From assembly GCF_003576645.1 (NCBI RefSeq), contig NC_044918.1:29264660-29328659 (forward strand): a stretch of 64,000 nt of DNA, given 5' to 3'. The stretch comes from Ipomoea triloba. Its lineage: Eukaryota; Streptophyta; Magnoliopsida; Solanales; Convolvulaceae. Both the position numbers and the translations under genes were made by a program. Position 1 is the stretch's first letter. Every line of letters starts with the position of its first letter. A model generated the notes under the pieces. It was not told the DNA's origin, did not search any database, and saw nothing but the letters and a program-made list of their open reading frames with translations. Below are positions 35,847 through 48,400 of the stretch, piece after piece.

Positions 35847-37207
35847 TAGGCCTGGGCAAACCGAACCGAACCGAAAGACCGTTCGGTCCCAACTGTGTAG
35901 AAATCGATCGGTCCGGTTCGGTTAAAACCGAACCGAACCGAAAACCGATCGTTTTTTTTTTTTTATAAATATATATAGATATATATTAATTAATTATAGT
36001 AAACCCTAAGGCAGTAAGGCCTAAGTCAATCCCAACTCCCACGCAGTTCTCGCCTATCGGACCTCACCGCTTCACGCACGCAGCAGGCAGCTCTCCGTCT
36101 CTCCGACCTCACGCACGCAGCAGGCAGCTCTCCGTCTCTCCAACCTCACGCACGGCGCACGCAGATCTCCGAGACCGAGACTCCGACCTCACGCAGTTCC
36201 TCTCTTCAACTCCGACCGGCTGGTCACGCTTCTAAAGTCTAAACACATTTATGGCCGAGGTAAACTTTCCTTAGTCTTTTACTCTTTTTGTAGTTATTTA
36301 GGCCTTTTAGGGTATGATTTTGATATTTTAGTTTTTCATTTGGAGTTTTTTAATTGTTCTTGACTTTTTGCTCTAGGATTTTTTTTTTTTTTTTAATTTT
36401 TCCATTTTGATTTAGGGTTTTTGAATTTGAGGATATAATATCGGCCGCCTATTTGAGGTTTCCATTAGTTTCTTATTGTTAAATTGCCTAATTGCCGACT
36501 AAAAATTTTCCAGTAAACTGGAATTCCAGTTCACTGGAAAATATTCCAGTTCAATTCCAGGGAATTCCTGTGCACAATCCCAGGGCACTCAATTCCAGTG
36601 CACTGGACTTTTAATCTAAAACGTCATTTTAAATTTTTAGTAGTTCCATTGCTATTTTAATTTATAAATTTGTAATAGCTTTTGTTTTATTAAATATTAA
36701 CTATAGATGGATGGACAACTGAACAACTTATGGATGGATGAACAACTGAACAAGATATAAATTTGAACTTTATGTTTGAACTTTAAATTGTTATTTGAAC
36801 TTTGAATTGTTATTTTGGTGTTAAACTTTGGATATGTTGATTGTATTTGAAACTTTGAATTGTTATGTTGGTATTAGACTTTGGATTTGGGATATGTTAT
36901 GTTTCAAGTTTGTAATATTTGAAGTTTGGGATATTAGTAGTATGTTTGAACTTTTATTTGTTATTTCGTTATCTAATGTTTAGATTTTGGATATTGATTA
37001 TGTGAATATGTATTATTTGGTAGTATGTTCAAAAATTTAGGAAATGTTCACATTCAAGGGTCTAAAACCGAACCGAAATAAAATCGAATCGAAACCGAAC
37101 CGTTTTAAACCGAACCGGCTAATGTTAAACCGAATGGTTTAATTTTTTCAAAACCGAAAAACCGAAAAAACCGAACCGAAAACCGAAATGCCCACGGCCC
37201 ACCCCTA
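35847..37207 (+). mobile_element. Non-autonomous hAT element with CCGAACCGAA subterminal repeats (1.36 kb)
   Basis: The ends are inverted: TAGGCCTGGGC on the left and TAGGGGTGGGC read from the right. The flanks ctagtagc (35839-35846) and ctagcagc (37208-37215) form an 8-bp target duplication with one difference. Both subterminal regions are packed with CCGAACCGAA and its complement. Inside, 36000-36260 is a CpG-rich 5' UTR-like stretch that ends in ATGGCCGAG followed by a donor-like GGTAAAC. This suggests the element descends from a longer hAT that kept the transposase promoter and first exon but lost the rest. Confidence 0.92.
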
Positions 37208-37239
37208 CTAGCAGCCACATAACAACATCCAAAAGCAGC

Positions 37240-37680
37240 TTTCAGACAAGAGAAAAAAAAGTGGGAGAGAGAGACGCAGAGAGGTCACTGAACCAAGCCC
37301 CGCTTGCCGCTGAGCCAATTGGGCTCGTAGCCATCTCTCTGTCACAATGCCAATCACCACCGTCGTCGTCACCACCGGACGGAGACTTGCCGGAGTGCTG
37401 GCCGATCGCGAAAACCTGCTGTCGCCGGCCACAGCCAGAGCCTGGCGTTGCCGCTTCCTCCATCGGCCCAAGCGCAAAGCGATCGCGAGCCACCGCCTTC
37501 TGCCGCCGAGCAACGCCACCGTTTCCATCGCTTATCGTCGAATCAAGGCGCGGCTGCACAAAATCGCCGGAACAGATCCGAAGAGGGGAATCGAAGAGGT
37601 TTGTATGGTTTGAGTATTTTAAAAAAAAAACATCCGAAATTTGCTGGGTTCTTATTTTCGAAAAAAATTTCGAAGTGTGA
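37240..37680 (+). other. GC-rich island with possible first exon, product unknown
   Basis: A GC-rich block of about 350 bases lies in AT-rich surroundings. A plus-strand frame from ATG at 37347 is open to 37613 and is rich in Arg, Ala and Pro (start MPITTVVVTTGRRLAG). GAAGAGGTTTGTATGG near 37600 could be a donor. Other frames are also open here, as expected in GC-rich DNA, and no domain is recognised. It could be the first exon or CpG island of an unannotated gene, or retroelement leader. Confidence 0.25.
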
Positions 37681-37758
37681 GCATAAATAAATATAATATG
37701 TGTAGTCCAACTACAAGCTTAGGCTTTTAGTTGAGATGGAGTACATGCTTTAATTTGG

Positions 37759-37890
37759 TATCAAAGCCATGCAAAAGATCATGGGTTCGAATCTCCGCGT
37801 CACCCACAATTGCGGTTGGAATCCTATCAAAGCCATGCAAAAGATCATGGGTTCGAATCTCCGCGTCACCCACAATTGCGGTTGGAATCC
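37759..37890 (+). repeat. Exact 66-bp tandem duplication of a tRNA-like sequence
   Basis: Two identical 66-bp units each contain tatcaaagcc and the B-box-like GGGTTCGAATC. A tRNA-derived element head is possible, but no complete tRNA fold was found. Confidence 0.85.
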
Positions 37891-37899
37891 AGCGCAGAC

Positions 37900-38967
37900 G
37901 TTTAATTCGAGGAAGAAAAGAAATATTTCGGATTATTTTTTTATAATCTGGGAAACAGCAGATCTATCTTTTCCCCAAAAAAAATTTGTGCTTTTTAAAA
38001 AAAAAATGAATAATTCGAATTTAAAAATCCGAAAAACATTTAATATGAACTGGGGAAAATAACATTGAATACTAACAATACAGATTGTAATCATTGTATG
38101 GATACTGTGATATGCTAATGTAGGTAAGAACCCGATAGAATGAAAAAGACCTATGTATGCTTAATGCTCATCTGTGATGTAGAAACCTTTCTTTCTATTG
38201 AGTATAATGAAAAAAAGCTTAGGTTTCTTTACAGGGTAATTATTCTAATTTTTCATGCGAATGCAGACGAAATAAATAATGTTCATATATCACAGATTTC
38301 GTATTCTAAAATTCAGGTAATTGTGAAAACAATGGAGAGCAATTGTACGCATACAATAACAGTTTCTAAGAAAAATTGATATAAATAGCATACCGTTCAC
38401 CGAAGATATATATCGTGCTGATAACGTGTTGAGATGATTATAGCCTATAGCTCTGAGCCATCTCCGGGGAAACGCATTGTATATGTAAAATGGAAACAAA
38501 GACAAATAAGAGAAGAAGAAGAATAACAATAGAGACAAGTGATCATTATTCCATTCCATTCATCCAACTAACTTTACAAGAGGGGACAACATGTATATAT
38601 AATACAAGTAATAATAACAATAATAATTATGGCCGTTACAACGGTTTACAACATAATGGCCACACTAAATATATAATTTATAACAGTATATATATATTGC
38701 TTCATCTTCATTTTCAATTTTAGTTTTAGCCTTTTAGTTTATAGGGCATCTAAAATTGCTGCCCCCATTTCCAGCGAGAAAATAGGGCCATAACAATTAC
38801 AGAAGGCGGGAAATTCTAACATTTGCGTGCTATTTGCTTTTGTTCCTTCACAGCTCCCCCCGTCTTTCATATTTGACCTAACAGCCGATTTATTCTATCA
38901 CAGTAATCTTTTTGAACACCCAAAATTTGGAGCTAAAGAAAATTAAGAAACGAAAATAGAACGGAAA
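37900..38967. other. RPA2 upstream region
   Basis: AT-rich region expected to hold the RPA2 promoter and 5' UTR. I see no certain TATA box and no other gene. Confidence 0.5.
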
Positions 38968-41950
38968 ATGTTCGGAAACAACAGCCAATTCGACTCCTTC
39001 GCCGCTTTCTCTGGCGGCGGCTTTGTCCCATCTCAGTCCACTCAAGGCCCAGACGCATCCCTTTCCTCGGCCAAGGTGTATAAACAAATTACAATTCATA
39101 TTTCTGCATATATACACCTCTTCTTTTATTTATTTATTTATATTATTGTGCTAATATTTTTTCTAAAATTTTTGGTAGAGTCGCGACCAGACGCCTCTGC
39201 TTCCACTAACAATGAAGCAGATAAGCCAAGCAGTTCAATCGAGCAACGATAAGTCTAGTTTCCTGATTGATGGCATTGATGTCAGCAATGTAGGGTTTGT
39301 TAACGGTTTATTTGTTAATATATGTTGTATTTCCTTTGTTTCTTTTTGAATTAGTTTGTATTGTAATGGTAATTCATTTTTACATAGGTGAGAGTGGTGG
39401 GGATGGCATTCAAGAAAGCTGAGAGGGTCACTGATGTATCGTTTGTGATTGACGATGGCACCGGTCGCATCGAATGCAATAGATGGTTAGATTTCTTGGA
39501 AAACTACCTGAAAGAGCTCATAGTAATTTTCAGTTAATAGATAGCATCAAAGCATATTGTCACCAATTTTTATATTTGTTTCGTTAATTAGAAATTGAAT
39601 AATTGAAAGAGAACCATGATATTGATATGCTTCAAAAGCTTTACTCATTAGTGTTTCTCAATGTAGCCGTTATGTCTTATAAAGCTTCTAGGGATGTACA
39701 TATTTCTTATATAAACCTTATTTTAAAACAACTGAAAATATTCATCACGAGTATGAAATGAAAATTCAATGTGTTCTTATTGTTCATTAAAACTGTTCAA
39801 CTGATTTTGATTCTGCTGAAATTGTTTTTTCACTTTTTAGGCTGAATGATTCTGTTGACAACAATGAAGTAGCAGGAGTATTGTAAGTATAAGCTCATAT
39901 AATCTTCATTTGGATTAAAGCTAGGATGTTTTCCTTATTAATTTTTTTTAATTAATTAGGGATGGGATGTATGTTGTTGTTCATGGGCACTTGAAAAGCT
40001 TTCAGGGTAAAATGCAGATAATGAGCTTTGCTATAAGGTATGTCTCTCTTTTAAACAGAAAAAGAAAACTGTTCTGTTCTAGTTATCTTCTGAACTATCT
40101 TTAATGGCTAAATGATAAAGGTTTTTTGAAATGAAATATCTTATTCTTTCTTTTGTTCTACATTATGTTCTTAGTAATGTAATATATGTTCTATGACTTC
40201 AATCAATCTTAAAGAAAATTTACTTCCAATTTGAGAAAAAATTCATAATTGCAGCTTGAAATATAGGGAAATATATGAAGCATGTCTATGTCTGAGTATA
40301 TGTATTGTAAGCCATTGCACAGAGCAAACCATGTTCTCAGTAGTTGATGTAAATATTGCTTATGGAAAATACTAGCTCTAGCATTGTTGGATTAAATTCA
40401 TTATATTACAGCCAATTTAAGAAGACTGTCAAAAAGAAATAACACTATAATTAAAACCAACCGCATGGTTTCTTTGATGGAATGTTTTTACACAAGTTCT
40501 CTTGGAGATAATCATGTTGTACCCTAATTCTCTGTTCTATGTTTAAATTCTGTTTTTTGTTTATCCTCTTCAGGCCCGTGACTGACTATAATATGATTGC
40601 AAACCACTTTCTTGAGTGTATTTATGTCCATCACTGCAATGCCAAGCCAAAGGTATGTTTTTAATTGAGCGGCTCTGTTTCCCAACTGTATTGCTAAATG
40701 CTATATTTTACCCTGTTCATTTTGACAAGATACAAAGTAGCCTTTCTACCCAGAATCCAACTGAAGGGCAGTCCCAGGTCAACACTCAATCAAATGGATA
40801 TAATTCTACCTCCACAGTTCAAGTAAGTCCATACTTGTTACATATTAACAATTGATCCCAGTCTGTACGCTAAGTCCCATCTACTTTTTCAGTTCTCTGG
40901 ACAGAAGTGTATGGATGGGCTCAAGGGCATTGAAAAAATGGTGATGGATTATTTGCATCAGCCTTCATCAATGTAAGTTGTACTCTGGTTTAAAGTCTTC
41001 ATTGGGCTAGGAAGATGGTCAATTTAAAATCTGTTGCAAACCATGCTAAATTTGAAATTTGGAATAACCTTTATTTCCATGGTTAACTTAGTAATTTTTA
41101 GAGGCATTTGTTTATGGACATAGTTCTTTTGTTTATTGTATATTATGAAAAACTATTCATTTCATTTTCTCAATAATTGTTTAGTTGACTATTAACTATG
41201 AGAGATTAAAGATGTGAAAGATGTTTGGAAACTTTTAGTGACTTAAACTTTCCCATATTTTCCATGTTGGACTTGATAATATCAATTGTTTATCAAGTCC
41301 TCAGGTATTGGATAATCCATTTATATAAATGGTTGGGTTCCTTAAAGTAATTAAAATAGAACTTTTTTTGGGGTAATCCTGGCTACTCTGATGGGCCAAA
41401 TCCTAGTCAAAGGAGGATCACATTTGTGGCTGTTTTGGGATTGGTTATATATGTTTGCTGGAGTAGTCAATATTGCTTTGTCTTTTGAATAAATATCCCA
41501 ATGTAACATCTATGAAACAGGATAGATTTGCAGACAAACAAATATATTGTATTGGAGTGTATTCTTTGTGCTGTTTGAATTTTAGTGTGTAACAAGCCTC
41601 ATTGTTTTTTTAATAACTTGGGAGTTAAAATATTTTTGCCTCATTGTTTTTTTAATAACTTGGGAGTTAAAATATTTTTCTTTCAACTATTAACATCTTC
41701 GTATGTTTCAGTGCGCAGGAAAAGGGAATGCACAGGAATGAGATCGCTCAACAGCTTAAAGTTCCATTGGAGAAGATCTTGTATCTCCCTCTAGTCTCTA
41801 TCACACCCTTCTCTTAGTAATAGATTGAGTAATGTATTTTCTAACTGACTTGTTTTTTTGAATATCAGGGAAGCAATTGAGTCACTTGAAGCAGAAGGTC
41901 TGGTTTACTCAACCATTGACGAGTGCCACTATAAGTCTACTAGTGCTTGA
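38968..41950 (+). CDS. RPA2: Replication protein A 32 kDa subunit, 10 exons
   Basis: Subunit of the heterotrimeric single-stranded-DNA binding complex of replication, repair and recombination, in the nucleus. Exons: 38968-39075, 39179-39289, 39388-39485, 39841-39882, 39960-40037, 40574-40652, 40730-40822, 40893-40972, 41712-41780 and 41869-41950; all GT-AG. They join to 840 bases, 279 residues, the usual length. Order: a Gly/Ser-rich N-terminus (1-36, MFGNNSQFDSFAAFSGGG), the region damage kinases modify in RPA32; the OB fold (about 60-175) with VVGMAFKKAERVTDVSFVI, DDGTGRIECNRW and GMYVVVHGHLKSFQGK; a linker with Ser/Thr/Asn/Gln; and a C-terminal winged helix (about 205-279) with QEKGMHRNEIAQQL and AIESLEAEGLVYSTIDECHYK. 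Exon 2 begins at 39179 because only that frame gives SRDQTPLLPLTMKQI. An exact 43-bp tandem duplication sits in intron 8. Exons 9-10 occur again at 43531-43769 across an N. Confidence 0.97.
41596..41681. repeat. Exact 43-bp tandem duplication in RPA2 intron 8
   Basis: Two units beginning gcctcattgtttttttaata lie head to tail. The repeated piece after the N at 43455 begins at the second unit, which links this duplication to the assembly join. Confidence 0.92.
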
Positions 41951-42133
41951 AGCTCAATATGAGCATAGATATTGGATAGCCAAGTTTGTTAAGTATGGAG
42001 TGGCAGAACTAGTGTAATGTTTACTAGGTTAATCCTATTTAAGAGTATTCCCCATTTTATGTTGATGAGACAAGTGAGTTTGCTTTACTACATATATGTT
42101 AAAGAAAGTTTAGAGTGATATCCAATTTTATCA

Positions 42134-43454
42134 GTAAATAAAATTTATATATTTAGTAGTTACATTAAAAGTTTTTATTGAAGGTTATAAAAATAGAGTA
42201 GCATGCCATCTGTTGTATGTGTTAACTTGGTTTATGATTTGTTGTTGTAAATGTGTTGACATTTTGTGCTTGATTCAATGTTCATTGCGGAAAGTGTTAC
42301 TTCCGCAATTGAGTAATGTATTTTCTTTCACGGGTTGGTTTAATTTTATGACATGGTAGTTGCTCTGAAATAGACATTTTAACAGGAATTTGACTTCAGT
42401 AAATATTAGGGTGTTTTTAGTTTATGAGTTTACATTATTAGGAATGAGAATTAAAATTATAGTTATTGTTTTTTTGACAATTTTTTAAGACACAATTATG
42501 AGATTTGATATTTCTTCCATTAAGAATTTTATTACCTAATTAAAAAAAGGGTATCATTTCATCTTATATTAGTAATTTAATTTTTAAGATTAGATTAATG
42601 TTCTTAAATTTTTGTTCATATTAGTGTTTTGGATGTTATTATATTATGATCAATTGTCTTGATTGTTTGTTGTATTTTTAAATTTTTTATTTCCATTATA
42701 GAGTTATACATAATCAAAGATCAATATTAGTAATTATTTCAATTCTACTATACTACCAAACATGTAAAATATTTTCACAAAAATCTATTACTATTACTAA
42801 GTACGGAGTATTTGATTCCCATTTTGATTTTAATTCCATGTTTGAATCAAACACACCCTTAATGTGTTTTAGCTTGAATAAAACTTTAAATAAGTCGTTG
42901 ATTTAATAAATTTTGGATTGATTAAGTCATTTGTTTATTTGTTGAATTTTAGATTTTAGAATGCTAAAGATTAACACTTGAATTAGCATACTATTATTTT
43001 AAAAAATATTTCATATAACTAAAATTTTAATATTGAGTATTATTATTGAGCTTATTTTTGCACAGACTATGAAACAATCAACGAGGAAATTGGTGCGGGA
43101 CAGATAATTCTAAAATTTTCTTCCTTCCTCATAAAAGGGCTAGGTCTTTAGACAAATTTATTTCAAAAGCAAGCAAATAGTTCTATCTCAGAAAAGCAGT
43201 AGACATAATAATATAGAGCAAGTAAAAAAGAAAATGGGAAATAGAAAAAGAATCATCAATTCTTTATTTTTATTTTTATTTAATCTCAATATATACGTGA
43301 TATAGAGAGTTTCAGTATAATTATAAGTCTTTAAGAGATGAAAATGTATTATGAGAATATAATTCCTCTTCGACGTATGGAGGCTGGTGCACGGTATAAT
43401 TTGCCAAGAATTCTCGTTTCGGTCTTCACAAACTTGCAGTTGCAAGTTGCAACT
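42134..43454. repeat. RPA2-ATG18 intergenic segment, related to the left end of the window
   Basis: From taaataaaatttatatattt the sequence follows 1083-2560 and 3128-4650, except for the two MITEs present only at the left and a 14-base insertion at about 42288. Similarity ends near 43025. It supports an older duplication of this interval. Confidence 0.85.
42409..42858. mobile_element. Tourist/PIF-Harbinger-like MITE (450 bp), repeated at 44228-44677
   Basis: Left end GGGTGTTTTTAGTTTATGAG; right end, read inverted, GGGTGTGTTTGATTCAAAC. Flanked by tta on both sides (42406-42408 and 42859-42861), the 3-bp TWA duplication of PIF/Harbinger elements. No coding capacity. A degenerate relative, broken by another MITE, lies at the left end of the window. 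Confidence 0.75.
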
Positions 43455-43455
43455 N

Positions 43456-45273
43456 AGCCTCATTGTTTTTTTAATAACTTGGGAGTTAAAATATTTTTCT
43501 TTCAACTATTAACATCTTCGTATGTTTCAGTGCGCAGGAAAAGGGAATGCACAGGAATGAGATCGCTCAACAGCTTAAAGTTCCATTGGAGAAGATCTTG
43601 TATCTCCCTCTAGTCTCTATCACACCCTTCTCTTAGTAATAGATTGAGTAATGTATTTTCTAACTGACTTGTTTTTTTGAATATCAGGGAAGCAATTGAG
43701 TCACTTGAAGCAGAAGGTCTGGTTTACTCAACCATTGACGAGTGCCACTATAAGTCTACTAGTGCTTGAAGCTCAATATGAGCATAGATATTGGATAGCC
43801 AAGTTTGTTAAGTATGGAGTGGCAGAACTAGTGTAATGTTTACTAGGTTAATCCTATTTAAGAGTATTCCCCATTTTATGTTGATGAGACAAGTGAGTTT
43901 GCTTTACTACATATATGTTAAAGAAAGTTTAGAGTGATATCCAATTTTATCAGTAAATAAAATTTATATATTTAGTAGTTACATTAAAAGTTTTTATTGA
44001 AGGTTATAAAAATAGAGTAGCATGCCATCTGTTGTATGTGTTAACTTGGTTTATGATTTGTTGTTGTAAATGTGTTGACATTTTGTGCTTGATTCAATGT
44101 TCATTGCGGAAAGTGTTACTTCCGCAATTGAGTAATGTATTTTCTTTCACGGGTTGGTTTAATTTTATGACATGGTAGTTGCTCTGAAATAGACATTTTA
44201 ACAGGAATTTGACTTCAGTAAATATTAGGGTGTTTTTAGTTTATGAGTTTACATTATTAGGAATGAGAATTAAAATTATAGTTATTGTTTTTTTGACAAT
44301 TTTTTAAGACACAATTATGAGATTTGATATTTCTTCCATTAAGAATTTTATTACCTAATTAAAAAAAGGGTATCATTTCATCTTATATTAGTAATTTAAT
44401 TTTTAAGATTAGATTAATGTTCTTAAATTTTTGTTCATATTAGTGTTTTGGATGTTATTATATTATGATCAATTGTCTTGATTGTTTGTTGTATTTTTAA
44501 ATTTTTTATTTCCATTATAGAGTTATACATAATCAAAGATCAATATTAGTAATTATTTCAATTCTACTATACTACCAAACATGTAAAATATTTTCACAAA
44601 AATCTATTACTATTACTAAGTACGGAGTATTTGATTCCCATTTTGATTTTAATTCCATGTTTGAATCAAACACACCCTTAATGTGTTTTAGCTTGAATAA
44701 AACTTTAAATAAGTCGTTGATTTAATAAATTTTGGATTGATTAAGTCATTTGTTTATTTGTTGAATTTTAGATTTTAGAATGCTAAAGATTAACACTTGA
44801 ATTAGCATACTATTATTTTAAAAAATATTTCATATAACTAAAATTTTAATATTGAGTATTATTATTGAGCTTATTTTTGCACAGACTATGAAACAATCAA
44901 CGAGGAAATTGGTGCGGGACAGATAATTCTAAAATTTTCTTCCTTCCTCATAAAAGGGCTAGGTCTTTAGACAAATTTATTTCAAAAGCAAGCAAATAGT
45001 TCTATCTCAGAAAAGCAGTAGACATAATAATATAGAGCAAGTAAAAAAGAAAATGGGAAATAGAAAAAGAATCATCAATTCTTTATTTTTATTTTTATTT
45101 AATCTCAATATATACGTGATATAGAGAGTTTCAGTATAATTATAAGTCTTTAAGAGATGAAAATGTATTATGAGAATATAATTCCTCTTCGACGTATGGA
45201 GGCTGGTGCACGGTATAATTTGCCAAGAATTCTCGTTTCGGTCTTCACAAACTTGCAGTTGCAAGTTGCAACT
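43456..45273 (+). repeat. Assembly repeat of 41638-43454, containing RPA2 exons 9 and 10 again
   Basis: From 43457 on, 1,817 bases are the same as 41638-43454 as far as I can read, at a constant offset of 1819. They include RPA2 exon 9 (43531-43599), exon 10 (43688-43769) and the Tourist-like MITE. The first copy stops at the N (43455) at gttgcaact; the second continues through the same bases into ATG18. This is the signature of two contigs with overlapping ends placed side by side. Only one copy is likely to exist, so the second exon pair should not be counted as a gene. Confidence 0.93.
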
Positions 45274-45404
45274 GCAACTCTGCAAGCGGAGTGCAGTACA
45301 TAAACTCACCAGATTTTAAATTCTGCTTTCTGAATTTCATCTTTCTGCAATTTCTCTCTCTCCCTCTAAGTATATTAATTAATTTAATTAAAGTTCACAC
45401 GATC

Positions 45405-48400
45405 ATGGCAAGTCAGTCATCTTCATGCCCGATACTCTGCGCTTCCTTCAATCAAGATAACAGGTAATACTTACGTTGAGATTTTCAAATATTTGCTTTC
45501 AATTTTATTTTGTTTCATATTTTGTTGCCTTTACTTGCTGAATTTCTGACAACTATCTACTTTTTATGTCAGTTTGATGATTTCCCTGTGTTAAATTCTT
45601 AAAATCGATTTTTTTTGGGTGTTAATTTTTACGTTTTATTTTCAATTACAGTTGCTTTACAATTGGAACGAAGGAAGGTTTTAAAATCTTCGATTCTAAT
45701 ACAGGGAAACTCCTTTATGAAAGAGGTAAGACGGATACGTTACGTAATCGTGGCGATATTTCTTTTAGTTTTGTTCTTCTAATTTCTGTCAGTTATTGAT
45801 TTTGATGATAATTATCCTGCTACAGGAAATAGTTGACTGATAGTACTGAAAGTTTGTTGTTCATGAACTTGGAATTTGGAAATATGTAGTATTTTTGCTT
45901 TAAAAATGGTGCTTTAAATTAGGTAGTGAATGTAGCTCCGAATTGCTTTTGACTTGTTTTGGCATGGATGATCACACTGTAGTTTAGGTAATGAAAGTGT
46001 TGCTAAGATACATAGCAGAATTTTATCCTTTTGTCTGTGAAGGTATATGAAGCTAGTCTGAATGTACTTAAGTTTAAAGTAATGTGACCTTTGATTTTTT
46101 GGATAGCTGCTGGAGCATTCATCATAGTTGAGATGCTATACAGGTCAAGTCTTCTTGCAATTGTTGGGGCTGGTGAACAGGTCTATTAACCTTTTCCTAA
46201 GCTGATCTTCTTCTAATTATTTATTCATATTTTAAAGCTTCTGATGGTTACTTCTTTCTTTTCTTGGTTTCAATAGCCATCCTTATCTCCTAGGAGACTA
46301 TGCTTGTTTAATACAATGACTGGAGTTGCTCTCCAGGAGCTGAAATTCTTAACTTCAATTCTTGCTGTTCGCATGAATAAGCAAAGGTAAGAACTTAGGT
46401 GCTGTTATGAATTTGATTAATTGTATAGATAAATATGCAATTCTCTCCACACAATGTTGCACTTAGGGGTGGAAATAGGCCTAGCCGAGTCAAGCTTTAG
46501 AAAATTAGGCCTGAGCCTGTTACGAAAATCTAAAGCTTAGGCCTGGGCCTGAGCTTGTATATAGGCTATTTTTTAGGCTCAAGCTTGAGCCTACAATTGG
46601 TCTGGCCTGGTTTGAAGCCATTTTAAAAACCTGTTTAATATTTAGGCCATTAAAAAGGCTTCAAAGTAAATCATACTTTGAGCCTATTTAAAGCCTACAT
46701 GTTAAGACTTTTTAAAAACTTTAATAGGTATATCTAAATAATTTAAGAAATATACCTAATACAAAATTAATACATAATTACATAAGTATATCACCACAAT
46801 GCAAACATAATAACATTAAAACAAAATAAAATCAAACATTTCAGGACTTCAGCATGATCGTTAACTTTTTTAGAAATAAATTCAATTGTATTATTATTTG
46901 TTATCTTGTATAATTAAGTTGAGACATTTCATTAAATATTATGACAGTAAAAATAGTTAATAAAAAAATTAAACAATAATAACACTTATAGCAGGATTAA
47001 CAACAAGGTTTATAGTTGAATCATAATTTAGAATGGGATTTCGTAGGTGGAAGGTTAGGGTTTGGTAATTATATATACTTGGGTTATATTGTGTATATAT
47101 ATATATAGGCTGGGCCTGTAGGTCTGAAGGTCGAGCCTGGTATATATAAGTCTGGCCTGTTTAGTTTAATAGGCTTTGAAAATTGGCTCACCTTTTTACT
47201 AAACGAGCTAGGCCTTAATTAGGCCAGGACATAGGCCCCTGCAAGGGGCCTGGCCTTTCCCACCCCTAGTTGCACTGACAATACCACTTCTCTACTAATG
47301 CAATTAACTATTCAGGATAAAAGCATTTTGTCTATCTGTGCTGCCTTTTCATCAGTTGGACACATCTTAGTGAGGTGCTTTTCTCTTTCTAACCACCGAA
47401 ATCAATCTTTACTACGAACCTCTACTCCAAAATTTGATTCATCAGTTTCTAGCATGATGTCTATTAATATGTAGTATGTGGAAACAATGGTGACATTTTC
47501 CCCTTTACTTTCCATTTTTCTTTAAAAGTACAAGCAACATTCACAAAAGTCCTACACTCCCTTCCTCTCTGGGTACAGAGCATAAAACCCTTGCTAGCGC
47601 AGACCACACACAGACACACACACACGTAAAACATATAAACACAAAACAGAGATCAACACCAAATCAGCAACCACACCAACACCTCTCTGGATTTATAGCA
47701 CAACCAAAACAGCAACCACGCACACAAAAGAAACCTCTATCACACAATCTACGCTCAACAACTGGAACAGTAGCCAAACTTACATATTGAACCATTAAAA
47801 TGTTATCAAACCATCACACTCTGTAATCAAATCAAAGGGGCAGGAGGAATTGAGCAGAGGGTATAGACTTTTGCCTGAGAAGTAACTTCATGTGTGGCAA
47901 TATGACTTCTCTCCTAGGTTTAAGTATCACTTTTGAATCTTCCTTCATCATTGAGATGAGAGGCAGACAAGCAACACCCTATGTCAATACTATCTCTTCG
48001 TTGGGCTTCCTTCTCTATTTCCATCACAGCTCTGATACTATCTGAAGATTAAGATAGAAACAGAAAAAATAGCAAGAAGACTCTTTTCTGATATGTTAGC
48101 ATACTGACTTGTACATGTATTTATGCACTTGTTCTAATTCTTTCAAATACCCAATATACATGTGGAAATCTTGTATTCTTGTTTGATTACATTTTCACAT
48201 GCTCTTGAATTCCTTTATACTACTTAGTATACTGACTTGTACATGTATTTAACAACCACTTATATGGTCCTGGGATACAGAATGTGGTGATTCTTGTCCA
48301 ACTGCTCGCATCAAAGAATATTGTTGAAAGAAAACTATGCATTTAACATCGTGAAGAGCATTTTCTTTTGTGTAACTTTGAATTCAGCTAATTGCACTGC

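Noticed and set aside
43338..43613. A frame running across the N at 43455 into RPA2 exon 9 sequence
   Set aside because: It crosses an assembly join and fuses unrelated sequence; it is not a gene.
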